DNA from: Protula sp. h YS-2021
Lineage: Eukaryota; Annelida; Polychaeta; Sabellida; Serpulidae
Assembly (NCBI GenBank): GCA_949752745.1
Contig: OX457024.1
Span: 52,469,810 to 52,533,809, forward strand
DNA length: 64,000 bases
Reading direction: 5' to 3'
The notes beneath the pieces are model-generated. The model had not been told where the DNA came from, ran no database searches, and worked only from the letters and a program-made list of their open reading frames with translations. This document shows positions 42,401 to 51,295 of the stretch, piece after piece (the stretch's first letter is position 1; each line of letters begins with the position of its first letter). Position numbers and translations under genes: made by a program.

Positions 42401-43100
42401 GGAACTTGTTCACCAAGAAAAGCGGTTCAAGAAACTTGTCACCAAACCTTCCTTCCACAAATTTAGAATTTTCAACGAAGATTTAACCGCGGTACATTTG
42501 CGCAAAGTGGATCTGCTTCTGGATAAACCCATTCAAGTTGGTTTCACCATTCTCGACCTCAGCAAGGTGCTCATGTTCCACTTTCATTACAACTACATCA
42601 TGACCAAGTATCCCAACGCCAAGCTGTTGTTCAGCGACACCCACAGTCTGTGTTATGACATAGAAACGGAAGATATCTACAAAGACATGCAGGAAGATGC
42701 CGACTTGTTCGACACAAGTGACTATCCCCCAGATCACTTCCTGCATTCCAACGTGAACAAGAAAGTGCTTGGGAAAATGAAAGATGAGACGGCGGGCATT
42801 CCCATAGAAGAGTTTGTTGGACTTCGGCCGAAAATGTATAGTATGATGTATGGTGGGAAAGAAAAACGTACGGCCAAAGGCATCACTCGCGCGTGTCAAA
42901 GACGTATGAAACATCAGCAGTATAGAGACAGTTTATTCAACCAAACGCAAACGATAACCACAGGACACATCATTCGAAGTCATGACCATCAGATCTTCTC
43001 GGAGAAGTTGAGGAAAGTGGCTCTCTCTCCCTTTGATGACAAGCGATATGTGATGAATGATGGCTATTCCACTTTGGCGCATGGGCATTACAGTATATAA
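39423..43100 (+). CDS. Polinton PolB, protein-primed DNA polymerase (motif C changed)
   Basis: 1,225 residues in one uninterrupted frame from ATG 39423. Two C2H2/C2HC-like fingers come first (residues 5-90). A 'NKDNKCFLWSVLA ... HYCLI' module follows, possibly OTU-like by its Cys/His layout. Then a 'FYCFNCLHGF' zinc motif and exonuclease I 'IYADFECF'. An EndoVII/HNH-like insert comes next ('CYICHEPLG', 'VRDHDHINGKYRGAAH', 'CN'). Exo II is 'HDLRGYDSHL' and Exo III 'YLKSDVLLLAD'. Motif A is 'YLDANNLYGW' and motif B is 'NHSVFGKTMEN'. Motif C reads 'FSDTHSLCY': the second catalytic Asp is His at residue 1074 (42642-42644). All else looks intact. It copies the element's DNA, primed by a terminal protein. 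Confidence 0.92.
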   Translation: MAPVYCHECDVTFPSLELFVTHTCKPARMKRAHEELVEQIEAKRQKTLQDGVDRPDPVLCCKCAKIFSSLDAFETHACAEMENVSHEEQRKKETGQVGRGRRVSLGENAQERRFEPEDGSDLLLEMRQQENRIKRHLLETLNRGMKWYIVVHARFKKMTPNVEGVMVEHVDNAFISSPTYAAYNPADIEKDLPEAYKELFTRFDEHERQGSGWVLDNILFIEVHTATSAPLEASSFIPLPKKVKTTKAVLNIQNKDNKCFLWSVLAHLHPSTSNNPQRVHQYKAFENELKIEGMTFPTPITDIPKFEKENDVSINVFGYEHDVVVPIQLSRNTSVREINLLLISNDKTRHYCLIRNFSRLMAYRSKYNGATFYCFNCLHGFMRQDLLDKHREVCGKHGAQRLSFPKEPFIKFKNVAKQQRAPFVIYADFECFTKKHEGDKYQHHRPNSFAYVVVSQYDTRAPVVYRGDNAVKVFLDHMVNERDRIVHGLLQPKKMVMTHEDEEYYKNATDCYICHEPLGADHVRDHDHINGKYRGAAHSQCNLQFRLRKDQQDVEDSFIIPVFFHDLRGYDSHLIMEEIGKFKNETITVFPNTVEKYIAFTMSNLKFTDSYQFMSTSLQKLVSNLAAEGKDNFYNMTSHIHDSDQQDLLLRKGVYPYDYVDEPSKFAETQLPSKDKFYSLLSEEDISDEDYAHAQKVWETFHCTTFGEYHDLYLKSDVLLLADVFENFRHVCLNTYELDPAHYYTAPGLSWDAMLKATKVKLELINDIDMYQMVEQGLRGGISVITHKYAKANNPYVVDYDPLKPTNYLTYLDANNLYGWAMSQSMPESGFMWVSEPESIDFMDVDEDDEIGYILEVDLEYPYSIHDHHNHYPVAPERKCVKVGELSEHSQKLRKDLNMKGKPSEKLIPNLCDKKKYVLHYRNLQQYVSLGLKVTKVHRAIMFAQSKWLAKYISLNTEKRKLAKNPFEKDFFKLMNHSVFGKTMENVRKRMNVELVHQEKRFKKLVTKPSFHKFRIFNEDLTAVHLRKVDLLLDKPIQVGFTILDLSKVLMFHFHYNYIMTKYPNAKLLFSDTHSLCYDIETEDIYKDMQEDADLFDTSDYPPDHFLHSNVNKKVLGKMKDETAGIPIEEFVGLRPKMYSMMYGGKEKRTAKGITRACQRRMKHQQYRDSLFNQTQTITTGHIIRSHDHQIFSEKLRKVALSPFDDKRYVMNDGYSTLAHGHYSI

Positions 43101-43155
43101 GGGGGAGACATTTCAACTTTAGAGTTAGTTGAGGTGTGAACACTGAAGCGTCAAC

Positions 43156-43773
43156 ATGAATCGGAAAAGATCTACAACAACGGATATGGATACTCTTGCT
43201 GATACAGTGAAAGACATGAATGTGAAACATCCTGACAATACCATCAAGAAATTAAAAGTGGAGACGACGGTACCAACACCACAGTCGTTGGATGGAATGC
43301 TTTCTCTAGGCAATGGAAAGTATATCAAGATTATGAAACAAAGTAATGAAGGTGTGATAAACATTCGCAAATACCTCAGAGATGAGGGGACTGGAAAAAC
43401 CGTCCAACGAAAAAGGGAATTTTGCTGACAATACCTTACTGTCAATGAGAGGAATGAAGTGATACTAGATTCTAAGACAAGTTATCATCGGTTTAAACCT
43501 GAAGTGTGGAAAGACTTTAAAAACATACCACTTGAACCTGGGTTTAAACGTAGACTTGAAAATAAAGTGGAAGTGACGGTAGCTGAATATGATTCTAACA
43601 TACGTGTAGAAATCTGTAGAAATCTTTTACAGGATTATCCAAAGGATTATAAGGGAGTTGTGCCAGATACACCATATACAGATTTGATCCTCTTTGATAT
43701 CAAGAACTGGCGCGCAGTCTTACGATTCCTAGAAGCGATACAACATCCACTCTTCACCATCTTGCGAGCATAA
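43156..43773 (+). pseudogene. PC4-like protein 1 (element 3), one stop
   Basis: ATG 43156, 45 bp after PolB. The basic/Ser-Thr N-terminus is followed by 'GNGKYIKIMKQ---VINIRKYLRD', the strand pattern of a PC4 domain with the 'IR-Y' turn. A TGA at 43426-43428 interrupts, and the same frame goes on with 'NEVILDS', 'FKPEVWKDF', a second unit and an 'LILFDIKNWRAVLRFLE' helix to 43773. It matches the PC4 gene of element 1 (6622-7241) in place and the relic after element 4 PolB. A single-strand DNA-binding role during protein-primed replication is plausible but inferred. Confidence 0.6.
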
Positions 43774-43827
43774 AAACGTCTTTGCAGACAAGGAGACAGC
43801 TCATAGTTCATCTGACTGTTGAACGAG

Positions 43828-44169
43828 ATGGAAGACTTTTTATCGGAATATAAACCCATTACGCATGGATTCTCATATCTGAGAAACGAATATGATGACA
43901 TTGTGCTAAGACATTTTGGACAGTATCTCGTCCTATCACTTGATGACCAATCCGTGTTGAAAGACCATCTAGAGAAGTTCAGGATACCTGGCTTTCTCCT
44001 GACAGTCTCAAATGAATTAGAAGTGCGTGTGACTGAGAACTGCTTAGACGTGTTTGTACAATTTCGCCAATATGACGAGCTTACAGAAAACTATGACTAC
44101 ATCACCCTCAACACAGTGGAATGGAACGCGCTGTTACAAGCATTGGATTGGAAAGAACCTAACGCTTGA
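43828..44169 (+). CDS. PC4-like protein 2 (element 3)
   Basis: 113 residues from ATG 43828. It has two halves, each with beta strands and then a helix: 'GQYLVLSLDDQSVLKDHLE' and 'YDYITLNTVEWNALLQALD'. The second matches the 'INMDDGEWETLLQEMD' part of the PC4-like zinc proteins at the other end. The PC4 link is by pattern (strand - 'L/S/N-W' - helix), not by strong identity. Its end overlaps the next frame. Confidence 0.5.
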   Translation: MEDFLSEYKPITHGFSYLRNEYDDIVLRHFGQYLVLSLDDQSVLKDHLEKFRIPGFLLTVSNELEVRVTENCLDVFVQFRQYDELTENYDYITLNTVEWNALLQALDWKEPNA

Positions 44170-44446
44170 ATTCAAAGAAACAGAAATATGGCTTATGCGG
44201 GGCACCAAATCCATTGAGCTGACACAACCTATGCGTGTGATGGACATTGACTTAGAAGAAGGATATGAACTGAAACTGTCTGAACATGAAACTGTTAAAG
44301 TGATAAAGTTTGGTGATGTGTGTTATGTGAGCTTTCATAGCATTTACAAACATGGATGTAATGTCTATGATACCTATATCAATTTAGATTCTAATGAATG
44401 GTATTCATTGATGAATGTATTGAAAAATGAATGTGTTTGTAAATAA
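44130..44446 (+). CDS. PC4-like protein 3 (element 3), start unclear
   Basis: The reading frame is +1 to the previous gene and overlaps its end. 'LEFKETEIWLMRGTKSIELTQ' and 'CYVSFHSIYKHG-NVYDTYINLDSNEWYSLMNVLK' give the two-unit layout of this family. No ATG fits the family start, so it may have been the second half of one gene with 43828-44169, separated by a frameshift, or start at an internal codon. Relatives: 6119-6400 in element 1. Confidence 0.5.
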
Positions 44447-44830
44447 AAAGTTTGTAAATAGTGTAAATAGACTTTGTAGTTAAGAGTTTGTAGTTAAGAG
44501 TTTGGAAATAGACTTTGTAAACTTTGTAAATAGAATTTGTAAATAAAAGTTTGTAGTTAAGAATTTGTAAATAGTGTAAATAGACTTTGTAAATAGACTT
44601 TATAAATTAATAGTTTGTAAATAGTGTTTGTAAACTTTGTAAATAGTGTTTGTAAACTTGGTAAATAGTGTTTGTAGTTAAGAATTTGTAAATAAACGTA
44701 TGTATAACACAATAAACAAGACTGTTTGAAAACTTGGTTTGTTTTATTTAACAACAACAACAACAACTTAACTAATATAACAACAACAACTTAACTACAA
44801 CTTAACTAATATAACAACAACAACATTAAT
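44447..44830. repeat. AT-rich tandem repeats between converging gene sets
   Basis: 44447-44700 is built of variants of TTTGTAAATAGTGTAAATAG and 'GTAGTTAAGAG'. 44745-44828 is built of CAACAACAACTTAACTAATA units. It lies exactly between the convergent 3' ends and contains AATAAA signals (for example 44692-44697 region, 44710-44715), so it probably serves both polyadenylation sites. Confidence 0.75.
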
Positions 44831-45263
44831 AAAACAATGGTTTATAATGTCTATATACAAAATCCTTTACAATAAAATCACCATCCTTTCTTTTTAATAT
44901 ATTCACAATATCAAACATACTCTGACCTCGAGCTCTATGTAATATATAATATACACAATAAAAACCACATGATGATGATATTGGCGTTTGTAATGATATA
45001 GAATTATACATATAGTCATTTCTTAAAAACATGTCTAAACGATCATCGAGAGGTAGCAGTCCATAAGAGTCAAAATATTCTGCAGGGTCTTTATCATAAT
45101 ACACTGCCACCCAATGTTCTCCTGGTTCATCTTGATCGTCTGTGTTGATGACATAGGCGCCGCGTTGTAAAGATGGTAACTGGTCCATGGCAAACACGCC
45201 TTGAAACAAGTCTTTGGTCGTGACATCATGACTCAATATGGCATCAATCTGCTTCGTGTTCAT
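44826..45263 (-). CDS. Adenain-like cysteine protease
   Basis: 145 residues from ATG 45263, overlapping the capsid stop as ATGA. The catalytic triad is visible: His in 'PGEHWVAVYY' (about residue 49), Asp in 'EYFDSYGLLP', Cys in 'SSSCGFYCVYY' (about residue 99). The 'YVINTDDQDEPGEHW' lead and the length match the adenovirus-type Polinton protease (family C5-like). It would process virion precursors inside particles. It appears intact and is the last gene of the right-hand cluster. Confidence 0.92.
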   Translation of the reverse strand: MNTKQIDAILSHDVTTKDLFQGVFAMDQLPSLQRGAYVINTDDQDEPGEHWVAVYYDKDPAEYFDSYGLLPLDDRLDMFLRNDYMYNSISLQTPISSSCGFYCVYYILHRARGQSMFDIVNILKRKDGDFIVKDFVYRHYKPLFY

Positions 45264-46632
45264 GACTGGTAGTCGAATTGGATGCTGCGATTTGCACTTA
45301 TTTCAATAATGTTGTCAAATTCAGCATAGACAATGACATTGATGGTATGTTGCAAAGCCGTAGCAAAGTTCATTTCTAGCCGCAAATTCCCATGCTTGAT
45401 CAGGGGAAAATGATCATCACCATCATAATCCGGTGTTAAGTCAAACGAAAATAAAGCATAACCTCTAGGCCAATCTTCCCGTTTTATAATGGAACTTTTC
45501 TCACCATTCAATCGATCAAACGATTTGTAAAGCGTTTCAAAAGCGTCCAGGTATTTGTTCTGTTTAATGTCAAGCTTGAGAGGTTGGGATAGAACTGGTT
45601 CACCATCCGTGTACAGTTGCATATAGTCCAGATCAAAATGTTTGAAATCATATGGATTCCTCAATACTGATCCACCAAAAGCTTCATTATGAACCAGACC
45701 AATGACAATACGATTTGGTAATTGACCCAAAAAGATGTTATCTTTCACAAAAGACTGAAATCCTGCTGGAATAGCCAAGACTTTACATTCTTTTCTAGTG
45801 ATGATGATCTTGGCAGGACTTTTCATCAATGCATCTGTATGTCCTAACTGAATACCTGGACTCACCCTCACTTTGCGAATGGTTAAAAATGCCTCTTTCA
45901 CTTCTACCTTATAGGTATTATTTGCAGCCATCAATACATAGTCATCTTTTTGTCTATGGAAACGCAATTTCAAACTGATGCCATTCGGAAGATAACGATC
46001 CTGCTCAAACAAATCTATCCTTAAACCACCTGCGAGCATAACATCACGGCTAAGACGAGTATGCAAATAACGATGATGTAAACCATTGTTTCCTTGCTCA
46101 GCCAAGTCACCACCGTCAGCATTGACATGAAACCCGGATACATATTGTTCATGATTAGGTCTTTTCACCTCATGACTATTCATTGACCCAGCAGTATCCT
46201 TGTACATGAGACGCATAGAGCGCTCAGAATGTAGACTTTCTTCCGAATCATGGATGAGATGAGAGATAATGCTGGTATAACCATGAGTATTGTTGCTATG
46301 CGAAACCAAACGATCATTCAGAAACAATTCAATATTAGACCATAACCCATTAACACATCATTGATGCAAGAGACATTATCATCTGCGCCACACTCTGTTC
46401 CATCGGCCTTTAGAATGCGACATACAATATGAAGTTTGCTGTTCTTTAAATCTAGATATTCTTCTGTACTCGCAGGAATGTAGAATTCTATTGGAGCGCC
46501 TTCTCTAAAGCTTGTAAGTGGTTGATAGTCGACATTATAACTTTTCTCTACAGCAGTTTGCGTTGGTGGTACGTGAAACCATTCCAATGGAGAAAGACTA
46601 CATTCACACGAATGATTATGAATGAGAGACAT
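45260..46632 (-). pseudogene. Major capsid protein (double jelly-roll), one frameshift
   Basis: Starts at ATG 46632 with 'SCECSLSPLEWFHVPPTQT'. The conserved 'REGAPIEFYIPAS-EEYLDLKNSKLHI' follows. A small shift lies near 46318-46360, after which the frame 45260-46327 carries 'VMLAGGLRIDLFEQDRYLP', 'IFLGQLPNRIVIGLV' and 'NPYDFKHFDLDYMQLY'. The total of about 455 residues and the motif order are those of the Polinton capsid family. The capsid shell has the adenovirus/PRD1 architecture. The start overlaps the core gene by 17 bp and the end overlaps the protease by 4 bp. Confidence 0.9.
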
Positions 46633-46978
46633 GATTATAAAAGATATCTTTGCGATATTTTGATGTTATCCGTCTGGCTGTTTTTCGTCTTCTGGCACGT
46701 TTCGTCGGTTGCATACGCTTTTGTTCACCGAACACACGTTCTGCTACTCGGCCCGTAACATCTTTCGCGACATTCTTTGCAGCCTTCTTAAGATGTGACG
46801 CAACGATCTTAGCCCCAGCCTTAAGTAGTGAAATAGCTTTGCGAGCCAATGATCCCAGAATCGAACCAATACCATCGCCATATTGGATTCGCGCTCCTTT
46901 GAATCCTGGTAATTCCCCGCCCACTTGACGAAGAAAATGGTTGCGATATGCAGACGGATCGTGTGTATAAGCTTTCAT
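46616..46978 (-). CDS. Core/pX-like virion protein
   Basis: 120 residues from ATG 46978 (ATGA overlap with penton). 'DPSAYRNHFLRQVGGELPGFKGARIQYGDGIG' is an N-terminal Gly-rich piece. A long amphipathic Ala/Leu/Lys helix follows ('SLARKAISLLKAGAKIVASHLKKAAKNVAKD') and then a very basic tail ('KRARRRKTARR'). This combination resembles adenovirus membrane-active pVI plus core peptide pX, and a similar protein is reported for adintovirus-type Polintons. The role in membrane penetration or DNA condensation is inferred. Confidence 0.6.
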   Translation of the reverse strand: MKAYTHDPSAYRNHFLRQVGGELPGFKGARIQYGDGIGSILGSLARKAISLLKAGAKIVASHLKKAAKNVAKDVTGRVAERVFGEQKRMQPTKRARRRKTARRITSKYRKDIFYNHVSHS

Positions 46979-47736
46979 ATTGCTTTTGGTCGAAAATGAA
47001 GTTTACAGATCACCTTTCCAGTTTGAAATGGAACATTATAACCTGTGTCGTCCTTAATATTCATTTCTTTCATGTCAAATTTGGACGTGTTTACAGGAAC
47101 ATAATGCGGTTCGCCGTACGTTTTCATAATAATGTCGCCATCATGACCTTGTATGCCAACAGACCGTAGTAAGGGAACATAATAATCACCAACAACTTGT
47201 GGTTCACAAATGCTACAATACACATAAAGTGTATAAAATCCCTGTTTCACATCCGCTTTATGGTCAGCTGTACATGTTTCAGTATACCATTGATCTGGGA
47301 TAAATCCTAAAATCTCAGCTAATCCAGCGGAAAAGGACACTTCAAAGCCATAATTTAGAAATAGAAACACACGTCGTCTAATTTTATCATACTTTATCCG
47401 AATAGCTTCTTTAAGATCATCTTTCATAGAATTAGTTGCTTCTTCATTCACTGCCTGACATATTTCTTGTATGGATCTATAGTAGCCATAAGGAATATTA
47501 ATAGTCTCAAGTGTCTCTGTCAGTGGTTGTTGTCGATACTGAATAGAGTAGTCCATGCCATGTCTCATCGTTGTCCATGTATGTGGATATTGAATTTCAG
47601 CTAAAGCCACTTCATATTTTCCGTTCAGATAAATGGTTCGAGGCATACGAATTTGGTAATTCGAAGCCTTGTTGTTGGGTTAATAGTTCATACTCGCATT
47701 GCTAGGCAAAGTAATGTAAAAACTATTCGACTCCAT
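46975..47736 (-). pseudogene. Penton (minor capsid, single jelly-roll), early stop
   Basis: The family start is ATG 47736 ('MESNSFYITLPSNAS'). A TAA at 47680-47682 (codon 19) interrupts; from Met 47646 the frame is open for 223 codons. 'GKYEVALAEIQYPHTWTTMR', 'SAGLAEILGFIPDQWY', 'EPQVVGDYYVPLLRS' and a C-terminal 'LHFRP' are family features. Initiation at the later Met would remove the N-terminal arm that usually contacts the capsid shell. It forms the vertices in particles. Confidence 0.85.
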
Positions 47737-47744
47737 GATGGGAA

Positions 47745-48494
47745 CTAAATGGTATAGGTGCGTTGACGTTGTCTATATACTTCACGATAGCGCGCGCCAT
47801 TCGACCAAGTATGCAAATGGTCTTTCACATCATGATGATCTATGACTTCTCCTTCACAACAAGCACTTGTACATCTTATTTTTACAGGAATAGTTGGTTT
47901 ATCTTCTTGGCAACAACATAGCTCTTTTTCCCATCCTTCAGGAAACTGTCTTTGTTGACGTTGTTTCATTTCTGTTGTAATGTCGTCACGAGTGGTCTTT
48001 TTACTAAACATTGTTTTTGGAATATTAGCATCAACAATTTCCTGGATAAACGGATGCCAACCATGTGGTGGTATGGCTCGTTCTTTTCTTCTTGTCGCCA
48101 CCAATGCTTCTTTCATCAAATCAACCATGTTGGAATTTGCTATAATATCGCCCGTTTTCAACACAAGTTCATTCTTCTCTGTCCATTTTACACCATATTT
48201 CTTCAGTTCTGCTAAAAGTTGTGTTACTTTTCCATGATAGATAGGTTGAAAATGACTTAACACTAGCTTTTCTGGCTTTTCAGGTGATGATGATGAGGGC
48301 TTTTGCTGCCTAGACTGACTTGTTCATAAATGACGACCAAGAAGTTGAGACATTTCTATAGCCTTTTCACGTGTTCGTTTCCCACGTAAAAGTTTATTCA
48401 CTTTCGTTTTGATTTCACCATCTTTTCCCTTCTTTTCTAGCAACATTTTATATTCATATTCAGGAATGAGGACCATTTTCATCGTATGTTTCAT
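47745..48494 (-). pseudogene. KMVLVP-type conserved Polinton protein, one stop
   Basis: Starts MKHTMKMVLIPEYEY at ATG 48494 (ATGA overlap). A TGA at 48324-48326 (codon 57) interrupts, and the same frame continues open to 47745, 250 codons in all including the stop. The later half has 'LLAELKKYGVKWTEKNELVLKTGD', 'MVDLMKEALVA', 'IPKTMF' and a Cys-rich C-terminal piece ('CCCQEDK', 'CTSACC') absent from the element 2 copy. The function is unknown. A conserved position next to the penton suggests a virion or assembly role. Confidence 0.65.
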
Positions 48495-48806
48495 TTTAGC
48501 AGCAGTTTGGCTAACAAAGGTAATGCCAATCTAGCAATAGCTCCAATGAATCCTCCTTTCTGATTAATCAACTTCTTTTTTCGTCGAAGGGATATCTTCT
48601 TATCTGCTAGAGTACGAAGCGTATGACGTTCACGTTTAAATTCCTTAAACCGTTTTGAGCTTAAGGGTAAATGTCCTTGCAATATATTCAAACAAATTTC
48701 AAACAAGCTTGTTAATTCCTCCTTTGTAGCTTGCTGTAGCAAGGATTTACGTCGTTTAGGCCCACTGCGTGCAGAAACGGCTGGTTCGCTCGAATACGTT
48801 TAGACA
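48491..48806 (-). pseudogene. Small Polinton protein with hydrophobic tail, one frameshift
   Basis: ATG 48806 overlaps the end of the ATPase frame. A frameshift between about 48743 and 48795 separates the first codons from the body ('LLQQATKEELTSLFEICLNILQGHLPLSS', 'LRTLADKKISLRRKKKLINQ', 'GGFIGAIARLALPLLAKLLLK'). The C-terminal 20 residues could form a membrane-active or transmembrane helix. The stop overlaps the next ATG as ATGA. The family recurs in all three elements; its function is not established. Confidence 0.6.
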
Positions 48807-49545
48807 TCTTGACTGCGAATGGTCAAATGAGTTGGTTCTTGTTCATACACTGCTTTATCAATATATACATAATGTGTATCTTTTGGTAAAATGCCTGTAC
48901 GAATACGTAGTTGATCATTTGTCTTTGGTTTTAAATCAATGAATAAATAACCATGAGGTTTGCTAGTAGCATCTTGATAGGCTTCTATGAGAAATTGAGA
49001 TCTTCCAGGATACATTTGCCGCGCTAATGTACTAATGAATAAATAACCATGAGGTTTGCTAGTAGCATCTTGATAGGCTTCTATGAGAAATTGAGATCTT
49101 CCAGGATACATTTGCCGCGCTAATGTACTAATTTGTTGACTGTCTCTCGGATTTTTAAACAGAATGATATAATGTGTATTCAAACTAATATTTCGCATCT
49201 CTTTCCCATGATGGAATAAATTATGCACAATAAAGATAATGCTTAGATTTTGATGACTGCTGCCAACACTAAAGAGACGTGTCATACGCTCATCACTATG
49301 ACATTTGGTCATTAAGTCATCAATGATAAGTAAGTTTGGTTTCTTCGGGTTAAAATGTCATCTGGAATGCCTTGGTAAAATTCCACACCTTTCATTCCCT
49401 TGTACAAAGGCTGATCTGCTGCATAGAGCCATAAAATGCTTTTTGGAGAGGGTTTAATCAACTTTTGTTCTAGAATTTCCTTCACCAGAGACGTTTTGCC
49501 ACTGCCTGTAGGTCCAGAGACTAAACATGTAAATGGATGCTTCAT
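48800..49545 (-). pseudogene. FtsK/HerA-type packaging ATPase, frameshift and 96-bp duplication
   Basis: Starts MKHPFTCLVSGPTGSGKTSLV at 49545, with Walker A intact. A 1-base shift lies close before Walker B ('LLIIDDLM', 49300-49330). Then come 'SVGSSHQNLSIIFIVHN' and 'NPRDSQQISTLARQM'. Residues after that are duplicated in frame: 48938-49033 and 49034-49129 are identical 96-bp units, giving a 32-residue repeat. The same frameshift is present in the partial second ATPase copy at about 49834-50098, so it predates that duplication. Confidence 0.85.
48938..49129. repeat. 96-bp in-frame tandem duplication in ATPase
   Basis: Two identical 96-bp units with AAT at the junctions. It adds 32 codons without changing the frame. 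Confidence 0.93.
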
Positions 49546-50385
49546 TGTTGAATGTCTGTTTCTTTCACCCAACTGTTAAACTTGTTTGGCCAACCTAACC
49601 ACTTGACAAATAATTCTTTCACACCTCCTCGTCTTTTACGTGTTTTCAAGACTTTTTCAATTCTATAAATAGATTCAATATCTTTGGTCACTTTCTGCAG
49701 TTCTTCTTCATAGAAATGGCCATCAATATCTTCGTCTAAAAAGTCTTTCACACGATATAAATGTATTCCTTGCTTCTTACAACGATGTGTGACAATGAAG
49801 ACTTCTTGCGTCCATTTGATGTGATAATCGCGTGTCATACGCTCATCACTATGACATTTGGTCATTAAGTCATCAATGATAAGTAAGTTTGGTTTCTTCG
49901 GGTTAAAATGTCATCTGGAATGCCTTGGTAAAATTCCACACCTTTCATTCCCTTGTACAAAGGCTGATCTGCTGCATAGAGCCATAAAATGCTTTTTGGA
50001 GAGGGTTTAATCAACTTTTGTTCTAGAATTTCCTTCACCAGAGACGTTTTGCCACTGCCTGTAGGTCCAGAGACTAAACATGTAAATGGATGCTTCATTG
50101 TTGAATGTCTGTTTCTTTCACCCAACTGTTAAACTTGTTTGGCCAACCTAACCACTTGACAAATAATTCTTTCACACCTCCTCGTCTTTTACGTGTTTTC
50201 AAGACTTTTTCAATTCTATAAATAGATTCAATATCTTTGGTCACTTTCTGCAGTTCTTCTTCATAGAAATGGCCATCAATATCTTCGTCTAAAAAGTCTT
50301 TCACACGATATAAATGTATTCCTTGCTTCTTACAACGATGTGTGACAATGAAGACTTCTTGCGTCCATTTGATGTGATAATCGCG
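49278..50385. repeat. 553-bp tandem duplication across integrase/ATPase boundary
   Basis: 49278-49830 and 49831-50383 are identical wherever I compared them, with CGTG/CGT microhomology at the junction. The unit carries the integrase C-terminus (chromodomain) and the ATPase N-terminus. It yields a full integrase, an ATPase 5' fragment, a chimeric frame (49542-49865) of ATPase and chromodomain parts, and then the full-length ATPase. Confidence 0.93.
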
Positions 50386-51195
50386 TTGAAACACATATTT
50401 AATGTGAGAAATGCGAACATGATCGCCAATGTTAAATTTGTACTTCTTCTTCTTCGGTTTCAATTTCAGTTTGCCGACATACATATACTTCCACACTTTT
50501 GATTCGTTGTCTTTACGAATATCGGCTGGAGCATATTTATTAGGAAGAGAACCATGAGGTCTATGGTTGTAATTGTACACCAAGTCTGGAAGAATGTCCA
50601 AATAACGGTAAGTTTGATTATGTAGAAAATACCGATACATCATTCCCTTTAGAGTACGAATGACTCTTTCAGCAAAGTTGGCTTTGGTTTCATTCTTTGT
50701 GGTATAAGCATGAATGCCTTCTTTCTTCAAAAATGCTTTTACCCATCTGTTTTTAAATTCTGTTCCTTTATCAGACCTTAGAGTTCGCGGTCTTCGTCGT
50801 GTGTCATGAAAAATCTTTTGGAAAGCTTGTATGACGCTGGTATGTGATTTATTAGGTATTGGCTGTACCCAGACATATTTGGAAAACACATCAATGACAA
50901 TGAGTAAAAAGCGTATGTCATCATTATAGGGAGCTATGTTTCCCATATCAGCCAAATCAATATCCCACATATCATCAATGCCACGTGTAATCACACGTTG
51001 TCTTTTGAACCTGTATTTGACAGGTTGGAGTAAACTGAAAGCATCTTGATCCTGCAGCCATTTCTTCACTTGTGACTGTGTGACTGGTTGATCATGTTTT
51101 CTTAAGATGTGATACAGTTTGTAAGGACCAGCAAATGCTCCAGGCTGTCCAGGTTTGAAGTAGATATTGGTCAAGTAGTCTTTCCACGTTGACAT
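50095..51195 (-). CDS. Polinton integrase (rve) with chromodomain
   Basis: 366 residues from ATG 51195 ('MSTWKDYLTNIYF'). An HTH-like 'YKLYHILRKHD-PVTQSQVKKWL' precedes the catalytic core: Asp in 'DDMWDIDLADM', Asp in 'RSDKGTEFKN', Glu in 'NFAERVIRTLK', all present. A basic SH3-like region and a complete chromodomain ('YRIEKVLKTRKRRGG', 'LFVKWLGWPNKFNSWVKETDI') end the protein. The stop overlaps the ATPase fragment's ATG as ATGA. Intact as read. It is probably the enzyme that made the 6-bp target duplication at this locus. Confidence 0.95.
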   Translation of the reverse strand: MSTWKDYLTNIYFKPGQPGAFAGPYKLYHILRKHDQPVTQSQVKKWLQDQDAFSLLQPVKYRFKRQRVITRGIDDMWDIDLADMGNIAPYNDDIRFLLIVIDVFSKYVWVQPIPNKSHTSVIQAFQKIFHDTRRRPRTLRSDKGTEFKNRWVKAFLKKEGIHAYTTKNETKANFAERVIRTLKGMMYRYFLHNQTYRYLDILPDLVYNYNHRPHGSLPNKYAPADIRKDNESKVWKYMYVGKLKLKPKKKKYKFNIGDHVRISHIKYVFQRDYHIKWTQEVFIVTHRCKKQGIHLYRVKDFLDEDIDGHFYEEELQKVTKDIESIYRIEKVLKTRKRRGGVKELFVKWLGWPNKFNSWVKETDIQQ

Positions 51196-51295
51196 GATGA
51201 ATGAAAAAACACGTCTGAACAGAACAGCTTTTATTTTATAACTCAACCAACATCACTTAACTAACATACATTTATAACTTAACTAACAAGTTTTT

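Noticed and set aside
49542..49865. Novel fusion protein of ATPase and chromodomain
   Set aside because: It arises from the 553-bp tandem duplication junction, not from selection.
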